From: an uncultured Clostridia bacterium
GTDB lineage: Bacteria > Bacillota > Clostridia > Christensenellales > UBA1242
Direction: 5' to 3'
DNA length: 64,000 nucleotides
Assembly: GCA_934754375.1 (NCBI GenBank)
Contig: CAKVHT010000001.1
Span: forward strand, 310,001-374,000
The position numbers and the translations under genes were made by a program. A model generated the notes under the pieces. That model saw only the letters and a list, made by a program, of their open reading frames with translations, had not been told where the DNA came from and did not search any database. Below are positions 1-8,795 of the stretch, one piece after another. Each line of letters opens with the position of its first letter. The first letter of the stretch is position 1.

Positions 1-845
1 GCTTTAAGTTTTTTATAAGCATCATCAATCAGAGGTAGACATTTTACAATAACATTTGGACTAAAACGTAGGGCAATAGAAGCGATGTCTTTTTTATCAA
101 ATTTATCGGTGTGTTGAAGTGCACTCAAAAACATTTCTTGCATCAGTGGGAAGAAAATTTCTTTATCAATGTCACCTATAGAACTAACAATGTTTGGAAT
201 ATCTGCGGTAGTGTTAAGATTGTCAAATATCTTTGTTATTGAGTGTAATGTATCAAGTGTTTTTCCGTCAACAAAATTTAGCATTTCTGTTAATGTTTCG
301 AAATTTTTATATTGTTGCAAATCAATGTTTTGTTTTTTTAGTTCATCAATAATCAATTTTTTATCATTCACAGACAAATTTGGCACACGAACTTTGTTTA
401 ATCTGCTTAAAATTGTTGGTAAGACCTTATCAAGTTTTGATGTTGTCATAATAAAAATATTTTTTTCATTTGGCTCTTCTAAAGACTTTAGCATCTTATT
501 TTGAGCACGTTCATTAATGTTTTCAGCATCAAGAACAACAAAAACTTTGTAATCGGCACTAACTGGCAATGTTGACATTTTATCCAGCATTTTGGAAATA
601 TCTTCAACCTTAACACTTTTGTTGTTAATCAAAAAAAAGTCAGGGTGTGATTTGCTTATAAACTGCAAACACGCATCGCATTTGCCACACGATGAGTGAT
701 TTTTGCACAAAATTGAACGTGCAAAAGTTAAAGCAATTTCATTATTAAACGCCTGGTCGTTTGAATAAAAAAGATAAGCATGGTTAAGTTTTTTGTTTAA
801 ACCAAGAGAGTTATAGACATTGGTTAATTTTACAGTTTCTAACAC
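1..845 (-). CDS. holB: DNA polymerase III delta' subunit (5' part, cut by window edge)
   Basis: Clamp-loader subunit of the replicative polymerase. Reading the minus strand from a GTG at 845 gives an open frame to base 1 (281 codons). It contains the family's N-terminal HAYLF stretch, a four-cysteine zinc module (CKNHSSCGKCDAC), then KVFVVLDAENINERAQNKML and LKSLEEP, all typical of HolB/DnaX-like AAA+ proteins. No Walker A lysine is visible, as is usual for delta'. The start has no Shine-Dalgarno. A TATAAT with an upstream TGa lies six bases before the GTG, with TTGTAA 17 bp further up, so the mRNA is probably leaderless. The C-terminal end lies outside the window. Confidence 0.88.
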   Translation of the reverse strand, partial: MLETVKLTNVYNSLGLNKKLNHAYLFYSNDQAFNNEIALTFARSILCKNHSSCGKCDACLQFISKSHPDFFLINNKSVKVEDISKMLDKMSTLPVSADYKVFVVLDAENINERAQNKMLKSLEEPNEKNIFIMTTSKLDKVLPTILSRLNKVRVPNLSVNDKKLIIDELKKQNIDLQQYKNFETLTEMLNFVDGKTLDTLHSITKIFDNLNTTADIPNIVSSIGDIDKEIFFPLMQEMFLSALQHTDKFDKKDIASIALRFSPNVIVKCLPLIDDAYKKLK

Positions 846-851
846 GATTTT

Positions 852-880
852 ATTATATCATAATTTGCTAAAAATTACAA
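852..880 (-). promoter_or_regulatory. holB promoter abutting the start codon
   Basis: On the minus strand the -35 is TTGTAA (875-880), the spacer 17 bp, and the -10 TATAAT (852-857) preceded by TGa. The GTG start follows after six bases, which places the expected transcription start on the start codon. Confidence 0.65.
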
Positions 881-976
881 ATATTTTGCAACATGGACAA
901 TTGAATATTGGTTTCCAAATTTATGCAAAAATGTTTAATATTTGATTACAATAACACATAAGTTATTTATATTTCA

Positions 977-1006
977 TTGACTTTTAATCATTTTAAATGA
1001 TAAAAT
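977..1006 (+). promoter_or_regulatory. Promoter of the small membrane protein gene
   Basis: -35 TTGACT (977-982), 18 bp spacer, -10 TAAAAT (1001-1006) with an extended TGa. The first in-frame ATG (1005) overlaps the -10, so the ATG at 1026, with GGAG at 1014-1017, is the real start. Confidence 0.6.
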
Positions 1007-1025
1007 GAAAATCGGAGATAATTTT

Positions 1026-1538
1026 ATGACAAAGACAAAATCAGGATTTTTAAAAGCTGGTTCAATTATTGCTATCGTAATGTCCGTACTTTTGGTTTTA
1101 ACTGGTTTTATTTTCATCAAAAGCAGTTCACTTGTTACAACTGACATGGTTATGTATGTTGCTTATGGTGTAGAGGATGGTCAGTATAGAACAACAACTG
1201 GGACTGATGGCACAAGGCTGTATGAATTTTACGATGCAAATGGCAGTCGCCAAATTGTTCAGGCTGATGCCGTTGATGAAGTTGCAACTTTGGCAAAAAC
1301 CATTTTGAAAACAGCAGGTGTTGTAAGCATTATTTTAGAAACAGCAACATTTGCCATTGCAATCTGCACTCTTTGCGCAACAAACAAGGGGCAGGCGAAA
1401 ACAAGCTTGATTGTTACACAATTGGTTTTAGCATTGTTTTCAGCAAACTTGGTTACATTTGCATTCATGATTGTGGCTTTATGCTTAAAAAACAAAAAAG
1501 TTGAACAGCCTGAAGTTGAACAACCAACAGTTGCTTAA
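1026..1538 (+). CDS. Small membrane protein, function unknown
   Basis: A 170-residue protein with three likely membrane segments (about residues 11-31, 97-117 and 127-155). Between the first two is a polar, probably extracellular loop of about 60 residues, and the tail is charged (KNKKVEQPEVEQPTVA). I do not recognise a family; the layout resembles small tetraspan-like proteins common in Clostridia. The start at 1026 is preferred because GGAG precedes it and the upstream in-frame ATG lies inside the promoter -10. It stands alone with its own promoter and terminator, divergent from holB and convergent with greA. Confidence 0.6.
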   Translation: MTKTKSGFLKAGSIIAIVMSVLLVLTGFIFIKSSSLVTTDMVMYVAYGVEDGQYRTTTGTDGTRLYEFYDANGSRQIVQADAVDEVATLAKTILKTAGVVSIILETATFAIAICTLCATNKGQAKTSLIVTQLVLALFSANLVTFAFMIVALCLKNKKVEQPEVEQPTVA

Positions 1539-1545
1539 TCAATGC

Positions 1546-1579
1546 AAAAAAAATAGGGTGATAAATCCCTATTTTTTTT
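1546..1579 (+). terminator. Rho-independent terminator of the small membrane protein gene
   Basis: TAGGG (1554-1558) pairs with CCCTA (1567-1571). The stem is extended by an A-run on the left and an eight-T run on the right, so it could also act on the other strand. Confidence 0.8.
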
Positions 1580-1639
1580 GCGAATAACAATAATCGTATA
1601 AGTGTATCAATAAAATTGATTTTTTGCATGATGTAAATT

Positions 1640-1657
1640 ATGGTGGTTAACGACCAT
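1640..1657. repeat. 18-bp near-perfect palindrome in a convergent gap
   Basis: ATGGTGGTTAACGACCAT is a dyad with a single mismatched pair, centred on GTTAAC. It lies between two convergent terminators, so it is not an obvious promoter operator. Function unknown. Confidence 0.5.
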
Positions 1658-1732
1658 TCAGCTCTGATTATAAAACAACTGCCACATTATTTTAAAACAA
1701 AAAATTTCCTAATTAATAAATTATATATGAAA

Positions 1733-1759
1733 ACAAAAAAAGTTATCTTATGATAACTT
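1733..1759 (-). terminator. greA terminator overlapping its stop codon
   Basis: AAGTTATC (1740-1747) pairs with GATAACTT (1752-1759), followed on the minus strand by a T-run. The greA TAA lies in the loop, so the last greA codons form one arm of the hairpin. Confidence 0.75.
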
Positions 1760-2224
1760 AATTTTTGTAATTTTGTAAGACGTCAAGCCACCAGGTGTTT
1801 TGATTTGAGCTATATCTCCGACTTTTTTGTTCATCAAGCCTGCACCAATAGGAGAAACGTTACTGATAAGCCCTTTAAAAGGATCACAGTCAGTGTCGCC
1901 AACAATCTTGTATTCAACAACTTGATTTGTTTTCAAATTTGTTGCTGTAACAGTGCAACCAACACCCACTTTGCTTGTATTGACTTTTTTAGGGTCAATA
2001 ACAACAGCTGATTTTAATTTATTTTCCAAATCAAAAATTTCTGCTTCAACATTAATTTGTTCTTCACGGGCAATGTCATATTCACTGTTTTCGCTCAAGT
2101 CGCCATAACTGCGTGCTTCAGCAAGTTTTTTTGCAACTTCTTGACGCCTTGTTGTTTTCAAATATTCTAATCTTTCTTGAGTCTTTTTAAGACCTTCTGC
2201 TGTCATAAAAACTTTTTCGTCCAT
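1748..2224 (-). CDS. greA: Transcription elongation factor GreA
   Basis: GreA rescues backtracked RNA polymerase by stimulating transcript cleavage in the secondary channel. The 158-residue length is typical. The N-terminal coiled coil (about residues 1-75) carries the conserved ARSYGDLSENSEYD loop with its acidic tip residues. The C-terminal FKBP-like domain has the GVGCTV and SPIGAGLMNKKVGD motifs. GGAGTG sits a few bases before the ATG. The gene is monocistronic, with its own promoter (2350-2379) and a terminator that includes the stop codon. Confidence 0.97.
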   Translation of the reverse strand: MDEKVFMTAEGLKKTQERLEYLKTTRRQEVAKKLAEARSYGDLSENSEYDIAREEQINVEAEIFDLENKLKSAVVIDPKKVNTSKVGVGCTVTATNLKTNQVVEYKIVGDTDCDPFKGLISNVSPIGAGLMNKKVGDIAQIKTPGGLTSYKITKIKLS

Positions 2225-2349
2225 AATATCACTCCATTAAAAAAAAATCTATTAAATTTGGTGTTAATAAAACAAAAACTTTCGCTTATTTTTGCAAAAT
2301 TTGAGCTATAAAAACACAAATTGCAATGATTACTCATTACAATTACACG

Positions 2350-2379
2350 ATTATATCACTAACTTAAAAGCGATGTCAA
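2350..2379 (-). promoter_or_regulatory. greA promoter
   Basis: Minus strand: TTGACA (2374-2379), 18 bp spacer, TATAAT (2350-2355). The leader to the greA ATG is about 120 bases and ends in a Shine-Dalgarno site. Confidence 0.7.
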
Positions 2380-2452
2380 GTTATTTTTATATTTTAGTGT
2401 AACTTTAATATATGCAAAAATATTGATTTTAGACTAAATTGTGCAATGTTTT

Positions 2453-2707
2453 TTATTTTGCAATGTGTTGAAGGATAAATTTGTCAAATATGACGGATTC
2501 AACAAAATCATCAGGTTTAAACACGCACATATTGAAAATGTTAAAATCATAAACATGTTTGTCAAGCAACACAGGGGTAGGGATATTTAGCTTGCCACAA
2601 AGGTCTTTAAGCATATCAAAAAAACTGGTTGATTTTTCATTAACTTCAATTGTTGTTGATTTTATAATTTTATCATGAGTGGTAAGTTTGCCCCAAATTT
2701 TTATCAT
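2453..2707 (-). CDS. Small conserved clostridial hypothetical protein
   Basis: An 84-residue soluble protein starting MIKIWGKLTTHDKIIK. It resembles a family of 80-90-residue uncharacterised Clostridia proteins that begin with K-[IL]-W-G-K and end in an F..FI...IFD block. No catalytic motif is visible. There is no Shine-Dalgarno. TACAAT (2714-2719) lies six bases before the ATG, with TTGCTT 17 bp upstream, so the message is predicted to be leaderless. It is divergent from the DUF362 gene across 121 bp. Confidence 0.65.
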   Translation of the reverse strand: MIKIWGKLTTHDKIIKSTTIEVNEKSTSFFDMLKDLCGKLNIPTPVLLDKHVYDFNIFNMCVFKPDDFVESVIFDKFILQHIAK

Positions 2708-2793
2708 GAGTATATTGTATTAGAAAATACAAAAAAAAGCAATTAAAATATCGTTCTAACGCATATTTTGATATGGTATATAAAGATTTTTCT

Positions 2794-2822
2794 TTGACAA
2801 AGAGCAATAAAAGTTGTAGTAT
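2794..2822 (+). promoter_or_regulatory. Promoter of the DUF362 gene, abutting the start codon
   Basis: Consensus TTGACA (2794-2799), 17 bp, TAGTAT (2817-2822), then six bases to the ATG at 2829. The predicted transcription start is the A of the ATG, and no Shine-Dalgarno exists. Confidence 0.7.
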
Positions 2823-2828
2823 TTAAAT

Positions 2829-3998
2829 ATGAATAATCAAGTTGCAATAAAGTATATAAACAACTATAATACAGAGCATGTTCAAAAAACTTTGTTGGAT
2901 ATTTTTACTTCTTTAAATGCTTCAAAATTGATAAAACCAAATTCAAAAATTCTTATTAAAATTGATGCCGGTGTAGATGTAAATCCTGATAAGGCTGTCA
3001 CAACACATCCAGCAGTTGTGCAAGGAATGATTAATATTTTAACAGATTTGGGTGCACACTGCATTATAGCTGATAGTCCTGCAAAACAATATTCATTAAA
3101 TGGTTTGGATAAAATATATTTTGAAACAGGTATGCTTGAGGTTGCAAACTCAACAAAAAGTGAGTTGAATCACAATTTAACGGTTTGTAAAGTTCAAATT
3201 CCGAATGGAATCAAGACAAAATCAGCAACATTGCTTGAGGTTGTGGAAGATGTTGATTATATTGTAAATATCGGCAAATTGCACTATGACCAACAATTGG
3301 GTATGTATGGTGTTGCAGATAATATTTTTGGGCTTGTGCCTGGCGATATTAAGCAATTGGTTTTAAATAGACTTACAACAGTTGAAGATTTTAATAATTA
3401 CGTCATTGATTTAATAAGTAAATTGCAACAAAAAATCATTCTTAATGTTTTTGATGGTGTCGTTGCATTAGAATCAAACGAAAGTCAACGCATGCTTTCA
3501 TGCCTTGCTATGGCAGAAAATATGTTTAGCCTTGAATCTGTTATCAATGTTATTATAGGCAGAGATAGTGCAGATACAATCGTTAAAACAGCATCAAAAC
3601 GTGGCATGATAGATTTTGAGAATCAGTATGCCATTGTTGATGGCGAATTGCAAAAATTTGTTCTAGATGATTTTGATTTTGGGGAAATAACCAACGCATC
3701 AAATTTACATACAAATAAATGCAGTCAAAAAAGGTATTTCAATCGCACTCAACAAAGAGTAGTGATAGATGCAAATAAGTGTAAGGGGTGTGGCAGATGT
3801 GCTTCAATTTGTCCTGCAAATGCAATACTTATGAAGTATGACAAAAATGGTGAATTGTATGCCAAAATTGATTATACAAAATGTATCTTTTGCAATAAGT
3901 GCTTTACAGCTTGTCCGTATTCAGTTGCAGACTTAAAAACACCTATAGGATATAAACTTGTAAATTATAATGTTACAAAATATAATAAAGATAATTAA
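2829..3998 (+). CDS. DUF362 domain protein with 2[4Fe-4S] ferredoxin domain
   Basis: A 389-residue protein. Residues about 1-280 are a DUF362 domain (ILIKIDAG, TTHPAVVQGM, GLVPGD), a family whose reaction is not established. Residues about 310-370 are a bacterial ferredoxin domain with two cluster motifs, CKGCGRCASICP and CIFCNKCFTACP, each of the CX2CX2CX3CP type, so two [4Fe-4S] clusters are expected. There is no signal peptide, so it is probably cytoplasmic. It is monocistronic, with a predicted leaderless start and a strong terminator after it. An electron-transfer role is inferred only from the ferredoxin domain. Confidence 0.85.
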   Translation: MNNQVAIKYINNYNTEHVQKTLLDIFTSLNASKLIKPNSKILIKIDAGVDVNPDKAVTTHPAVVQGMINILTDLGAHCIIADSPAKQYSLNGLDKIYFETGMLEVANSTKSELNHNLTVCKVQIPNGIKTKSATLLEVVEDVDYIVNIGKLHYDQQLGMYGVADNIFGLVPGDIKQLVLNRLTTVEDFNNYVIDLISKLQQKIILNVFDGVVALESNESQRMLSCLAMAENMFSLESVINVIIGRDSADTIVKTASKRGMIDFENQYAIVDGELQKFVLDDFDFGEITNASNLHTNKCSQKRYFNRTQQRVVIDANKCKGCGRCASICPANAILMKYDKNGELYAKIDYTKCIFCNKCFTACPYSVADLKTPIGYKLVNYNVTKYNKDN

Positions 3999-4019
3999 AA
4001 GAGCAATTGCTCTTTTTTT
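3997..4019 (+). terminator. Terminator of the DUF362 gene
   Basis: AGAGC-AATT-GCTCT, flanked by A's on the left and a T-run on the right. Confidence 0.8.
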
Positions 4020-4132
4020 ATAATTTTTATTTTTTTATAATTCTGAAAGTATAAATCATTTAATTTCAAGTTTGATAAAATATTATTTTGAATATTTTTT
4101 TATTTAAAACTCAAAATAAATTAGAGGTAATT

Positions 4133-4387
4133 ATGTTGAGATTAATAGCATTTATTTTAACCTGCATTGGTGGTCTAAATTGGTTAATGATTGGAAGTTT
4201 GCAATATGATTTTATTGCTGGTTTGTTTGGCACTCAAGCAAATATTTTCAGTAGAATTATTTATGTTATCATTGGTGTAGCAAGCATTTATATTTTGATT
4301 GTTACATTATTCAATAAAGGCAGATTAAAATTATTTGGTTATAAAAAACCTAAACAACCAAAACAAAAACAAGAAGAAGATTTTTAA
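4133..4387 (+). CDS. DUF378 small membrane protein
   Basis: An 84-residue protein with two membrane helices and the DUF378 signature: an N-terminal helix ending IGGLNWLMIG, then FDFIAGLFG-like and YVIIGVASIY stretches. The tail is basic and Pro/Lys/Gln-rich. Function in the family is unknown. The ATG at 4133 is chosen because AGAGG precedes it and the family begins at this point; the longer frame from 4088 has no ribosome site. Convergent with the next gene. Confidence 0.8.
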   Translation: MLRLIAFILTCIGGLNWLMIGSLQYDFIAGLFGTQANIFSRIIYVIIGVASIYILIVTLFNKGRLKLFGYKKPKQPKQKQEEDF

Positions 4388-4472
4388 ATATTTAAAAATT
4401 AATTATAAATAAATTAACAAAATATTTTAAATTAATATAAATTAAATTATTTTATGTATTTAAATGGTGCTA

Positions 4473-4514
4473 TTTATTGAAAATATTATTTTATTTATTG
4501 AAAATATTATTTTA
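4473..4514. repeat. 21-bp tandem duplication (two copies)
   Basis: The unit at 4473-4493 is repeated exactly at 4494-4514, followed by the first bases of a third copy. It is A+T-rich and sits in the convergent gap, so replication slippage is the simplest explanation. Confidence 0.7.
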
Positions 4515-4571
4515 TTTATCAAAAAATTCCATCAATCATGATAAAAATTCAATCTAATATAAAAAAACACA

Positions 4572-4599
4572 AAAAAACCGCTAAAATCAGCGGTTTTCT
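4572..4599. terminator. Bidirectional terminator between convergent genes
   Basis: AAAACCGCT - AAAATC - AGCGGTTTT, with A's on one side and T's on the other. It can serve both the DUF378 gene and the minus-strand membrane protein gene. Confidence 0.75.
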
Positions 4600-4655
4600 A
4601 ATATATTTAATTATTTTTATATTTATTTTTAATGCTTTTTAAATTTATTATTAAT

Positions 4656-4994
4656 TTAATAATTCCATTTGTTGCAAATGCCAGACATTGCAATAGAAGT
4701 TAATGATACTACTCCATAACAAATATATAACCATATACTATTTATTATCAAATTTGTTTTGGTTACCCAATCGACTGTAAAAAGTATGATTAGTGTCAAT
4801 GCAAGTATTAGTTGAACGATATAGTTAATATAAGCAGATACTAAAATTTTTCTTTTAGTAGGATATAAACCTAATAAAAATTTATTGGTAACATACACAT
4901 TATTTTTAATTTGTGATTTTTTTAAAAATCTACCTGCAATATTTGATGTTATAACAAAAATAATTGAAATAATAATTAATATGGCGTATTTCAC
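4656..4994 (-). CDS. Hypothetical membrane protein
   Basis: A 112-residue protein with about three hydrophobic helices: an N-terminal anchor (VKYAILIIISIIFVI), then about residues 50-75 and 85-105. I do not recognise a family. The start is GTG at 4994, chosen because GAGGAG lies eight bases upstream; the longer frame to 5057 has no ribosome site. A SdpI/DUF3899-like small membrane protein is possible but not supported by a motif. Confidence 0.5.
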   Translation of the reverse strand: MKYAILIIISIIFVITSNIAGRFLKKSQIKNNVYVTNKFLLGLYPTKRKILVSAYINYIVQLILALTLIILFTVDWVTKTNLIINSIWLYICYGVVSLTSIAMSGICNKWNY

Positions 4995-5168
4995 GTAGAA
5001 ATCTCCTCTATATTTTTTATAATGATTGATTGAATAATTGTGATGACACTTAAACAATGTTATAAATTAAATTTAATGTTGTATTGCTGAGCAATATTAA
5101 TTAACAAAACAATTTTAATCTTTATATTAAATAAACTCAAATTTTGAATTATAATTAAACAATACAAA

Positions 5169-8100
5169 TTAAATAACAACGATATCTTCTTTGTTCAAAA
5201 CTGTTTCCAATTCAAATTTTAAGCTTTCACGAATTGTAACACCTTGATTAAGTTTAAATGCCTGATTTGATCCTATATCTTTTATAATAACAGTATCATT
5301 ACCAACGTAGCCATCCAAGATATGTTTAACCGCTTGATGAAGAACACCATCATTAACATTATATCTTAAACATAGTTTTTTAGGCCTAACAATTTCAACT
5401 TCAGTTTCTTCCAATTTTGGTTCGGTATCTTGTTCACTGGTTGTGTCAGAAAGTGGTTCAATATTATCAACAGTGATTGAAGGGCGTTTGCCGTCTCTAA
5501 CAGAAAACCTGCCTTTAATTGCAACAAGACTGTCTTTTTGAATTTCTTCTTTGAATTTATCATAGGCTTTGTTAAACAAAATTGCATCAAAACTGCCGGT
5601 TAAATCTTCAATGGTCAGAAATGCCATTTTACTGCCAGACTTTGTTTGAATTGTCTTTATTTCGGTTATAACACCACCACAACTCACACTGTCGCCGTTT
5701 TTAAGCCCGCCGTACAATTCTTCTTCAGGTGTAAAGTCTTCAATAGATTCGTTGCCAGTTGACATTTCATTTTCGTCATCAACAGTTTCTGATGGTATCA
5801 TGCTAGAATCAAAAGTAAATGTTTTGATAGTGTCCATAAAACCGTCAAGAGGGTGGCCAGACAAATAAGTTCCCGCAATTTCACGTTCATATTGAAGTTT
5901 TACAGTGTTTACATATTCGTTTATATTTGGATATTCATTATCTTCAATCAATTTTGTGTCTTCAATGATATCACCAAATAAATCCATTTGACCATTCATT
6001 GATTTTTTCTTTCGTTCAATAGCACGGTCAACCATTATGCTATAAACAGCCATCAATTGACTGCGAGGTCGGTTAAAGCTATCAAAAGCACCCGTTTTAA
6101 TCAATGATTCGATACAACGTTTATTAAGTGCTTGTGAATTACTGCGCCAAATAAAATCAGCCAAATCTTTATAAGGTCCATTTTCTTTTCTTTCAGCAAT
6201 AATTTCGTCAATAACACCAATACCAACATTTTTAAGTGCGGCAAGACCAAATCTAATAACTTTGCCATCAGTGCTAAAGTAAGTTTCACTCAAATTGATA
6301 TCTGGTGGCAAAACTCGAATTTTTTCACGTTTAGCATAAGCAATGTAGTATTTAAGTTTATCAATGTTTGTGATACGGTTGTTTAATGTTGCAGTGATAA
6401 ATTCAGGCAAATAATATGTTTTTAAATAAGCGGTTTGATATGTGATAAGAGAGTAAGCTGCAGCATGAGATTTGTTAAAAGCGTATGATGCAAATGTTTC
6501 CATTTTGTTCCAAATGCTTAAAGCAACATCTTCAGGCACACCACGTTTAACAGCACCATCAATTGCTGCACTATATTTTCCGTGGTCGTCTGTCATCGCT
6601 TCACGTCCGTGCAAGAAAGCCTCTTTCCATTTAAGCATTTGGTCAAGTTTCTTTTTACCCATGGCTTTACGGATCGCATCAGCTTGGCCAAGTGTGAAAC
6701 CGCCCATCTCTTGACAAATTTTCATAACCTGCTCTTGATATACAATACAACCATAAGTAACTTTCAAAATAGGTTCAAGGATAGGGTGTTCATATTTTGT
6801 ATCTTCAGGGTGATGTTTGTTGTGAACATATTGAGGGATACTGTCCATAGGACCAGGGCGATAAAGTGACACGGCAGCCACAATATCTTCTATGCAGGTT
6901 GGTTGAAGTTCTTTCATGAACTTTTGGAAGCCTGCTGATTCAATTTGGAATATACCTTCAGTGTTGCCAGTTGATATCAATTTAAAGACATTCGGGTCAT
7001 CATAATTAGATTTTTTAAAATCGATTTTAATGCCATGATTTTTTTCAACCAACTTTAATGTTTCAACAATATCGGTAAGGTTTCGTAATCCTAAAAAGTC
7101 CATTTTAAGGTGACCAAGACGTTCCATGTCTGCACCTTGATATTGGGTTGTAATGTCTTCTTGGTTTCTAGCCAAAGGAACATGTCTATCAAGCACATCG
7201 GCACCAATGATAACACCACATGCGTGCATACTGCTTTGGCGAGGGAAGTCTTCAACTTTCATTGCAATATCAACAACTTGCTTAACTTGTGGGTCAGAGT
7301 TGTACATTTCAATAAGTTCAGGCACGGCATAAACTGTGCCAAAATCTTTGTCACCTTCTTTTGGAATATGGAATCCAAATGCTTTTGGCAAGATTGGGCT
7401 TTTATACATTGGCATGTTTTTGGTGATTTTATCACAAACATTGTAAGGCACACGCAACACACGTCCAACGTCTTTGATTGCATTTTTCGCTTTCATTGTG
7501 CCAAAGGTTACAATACGGGCAATATGGTCATCGCCGTATTTTCGCCTTACGTAAGCAATAACTTCATCTCGGCGGTTGTCTTGGAAGTCGATATCAAAGT
7601 CGGGGGCTGTAACACGTTCACTGTTAAGGAAACGCTCAAAGAATAGGTCAAATTTAAGTGGGTCAATATCGGTGATGCCAATAGTGTAAGCAACCAGAGA
7701 TCCCGCACCAGAACCACGTCCAGGGCCAACAGAAATGCCCATTTTACGTGCTGCATTGATATAATCCCACACAATCAAAAAGTATTCAATAAACCCTTGC
7801 TTTTCAATAACACCCATTTCTGTTGCAATACGGTCACGTATAACATCGTTATAGTCACCATATTTTTGTTTAACACCTTTATCAATAAGGTTCATTATAT
7901 ATTCTTTTGGTGTGTTGCCAACTTCGGGATTGTATCCACCTTCTGGGGTATAGTGAGGGAATAAGTACTTACCAAATTCAAATTCAACATTGCACTTTTC
8001 GGCAATTTCACAAGTGGTATCAAGCGCTTCTTCATCTTCTGGTAAACCAGCTAGCATTTGATCGTAAGTTTTAAAATATAGTTCGTCTGTAGGAAATTTG

Positions 8101-8795
8101 AGCCTGTCTGGGTCATCGACAAATTTTTGCATTGCAACGCACATTAAAACATCCTGCATTTCTGCATCTTCTTTAAAAAGATAGTGTACGTCATTGGTTG
8201 CAACAAGTTTTATGCCAAATTTTTTGCTGTATTCACGCAATTTTGCATTAACTATCTCTTGTTCAGGCAAACCATTGTGTTGAATTTCAAGATAAAAATC
8301 GTCTTTAAATAAATTTTTGAACCACATTATAAGGTGTTCAGCTTTTTCAAATTGTTCTTGCAAAATAAGTTTTGGTATATCACCGGCAAGGCAAGCAGAA
8401 AGGCACACCAAACCCTCGCTGTATTTTTCCAATGTTTTATAGTCAATACGTGGTTTATAATAGAAACCGTCACGATAGGCAATGGTGTTGAGCATGCTCA
8501 AATTTTTATAGCCTGTTTGATCTTTTGCAAGGATGATAAGGTGAGAGTTCTTTTGTTTGCCGTTTTTGACAGTTAAATCGTCAGCAACATAAAATTCGCA
8601 ACCGATGATTGGTTTTACACCAGCATCTTTGCAAGCGTCATAAAAAGTGATAACACCATACATGTTTCCGTGGTCTGTGATAGCAATTGCTGGCATGCCA
8701 TATTCTTTGGCAAGTTTAACAACTTTTTTGATACGAGCAGCACCATCAAGCAGTGAAAATTCAGTGTGTAAGTGAAGATGTACGAACGGCTTCAT
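5169..8795 (-). CDS. dnaE: DNA polymerase III alpha subunit (DnaE type)
   Basis: Replicative polymerase catalytic subunit, 1208 residues, full length. It has an N-terminal PHP domain (HLHTEFSLLDGA, ITDHGNMYG), a C-family polymerase core with catalytic aspartates in PDFDIDF, a GPGRGSGAGSLVAY loop, a helix-hairpin-helix region, and a C-terminal OB fold (about residues 1010-1100). It lacks the exonuclease insertion of PolC. Its ATG overlaps the whiA stop by one base (TGATG), so translation is probably coupled and it is the last gene of the murB-PHP-whiA-dnaE run. Confidence 0.97.
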   Translation of the reverse strand: MKPFVHLHLHTEFSLLDGAARIKKVVKLAKEYGMPAIAITDHGNMYGVITFYDACKDAGVKPIIGCEFYVADDLTVKNGKQKNSHLIILAKDQTGYKNLSMLNTIAYRDGFYYKPRIDYKTLEKYSEGLVCLSACLAGDIPKLILQEQFEKAEHLIMWFKNLFKDDFYLEIQHNGLPEQEIVNAKLREYSKKFGIKLVATNDVHYLFKEDAEMQDVLMCVAMQKFVDDPDRLKFPTDELYFKTYDQMLAGLPEDEEALDTTCEIAEKCNVEFEFGKYLFPHYTPEGGYNPEVGNTPKEYIMNLIDKGVKQKYGDYNDVIRDRIATEMGVIEKQGFIEYFLIVWDYINAARKMGISVGPGRGSGAGSLVAYTIGITDIDPLKFDLFFERFLNSERVTAPDFDIDFQDNRRDEVIAYVRRKYGDDHIARIVTFGTMKAKNAIKDVGRVLRVPYNVCDKITKNMPMYKSPILPKAFGFHIPKEGDKDFGTVYAVPELIEMYNSDPQVKQVVDIAMKVEDFPRQSSMHACGVIIGADVLDRHVPLARNQEDITTQYQGADMERLGHLKMDFLGLRNLTDIVETLKLVEKNHGIKIDFKKSNYDDPNVFKLISTGNTEGIFQIESAGFQKFMKELQPTCIEDIVAAVSLYRPGPMDSIPQYVHNKHHPEDTKYEHPILEPILKVTYGCIVYQEQVMKICQEMGGFTLGQADAIRKAMGKKKLDQMLKWKEAFLHGREAMTDDHGKYSAAIDGAVKRGVPEDVALSIWNKMETFASYAFNKSHAAAYSLITYQTAYLKTYYLPEFITATLNNRITNIDKLKYYIAYAKREKIRVLPPDINLSETYFSTDGKVIRFGLAALKNVGIGVIDEIIAERKENGPYKDLADFIWRSNSQALNKRCIESLIKTGAFDSFNRPRSQLMAVYSIMVDRAIERKKKSMNGQMDLFGDIIEDTKLIEDNEYPNINEYVNTVKLQYEREIAGTYLSGHPLDGFMDTIKTFTFDSSMIPSETVDDENEMSTGNESIEDFTPEEELYGGLKNGDSVSCGGVITEIKTIQTKSGSKMAFLTIEDLTGSFDAILFNKAYDKFKEEIQKDSLVAIKGRFSVRDGKRPSITVDNIEPLSDTTSEQDTEPKLEETEVEIVRPKKLCLRYNVNDGVLHQAVKHILDGYVGNDTVIIKDIGSNQAFKLNQGVTIRESLKFELETVLNKEDIVVI

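Noticed and set aside
4441..4514. Repeats as a possible CRISPR or IS end
   Set aside because: Two A+T-rich tandem copies with no spacers and no cas or transposase genes; slippage explains them.
7110..7646. 178-codon open frame antisense to dnaE
   Set aside because: It lies wholly within a highly conserved dnaE region on the other strand, has no ribosome site and no family resemblance.
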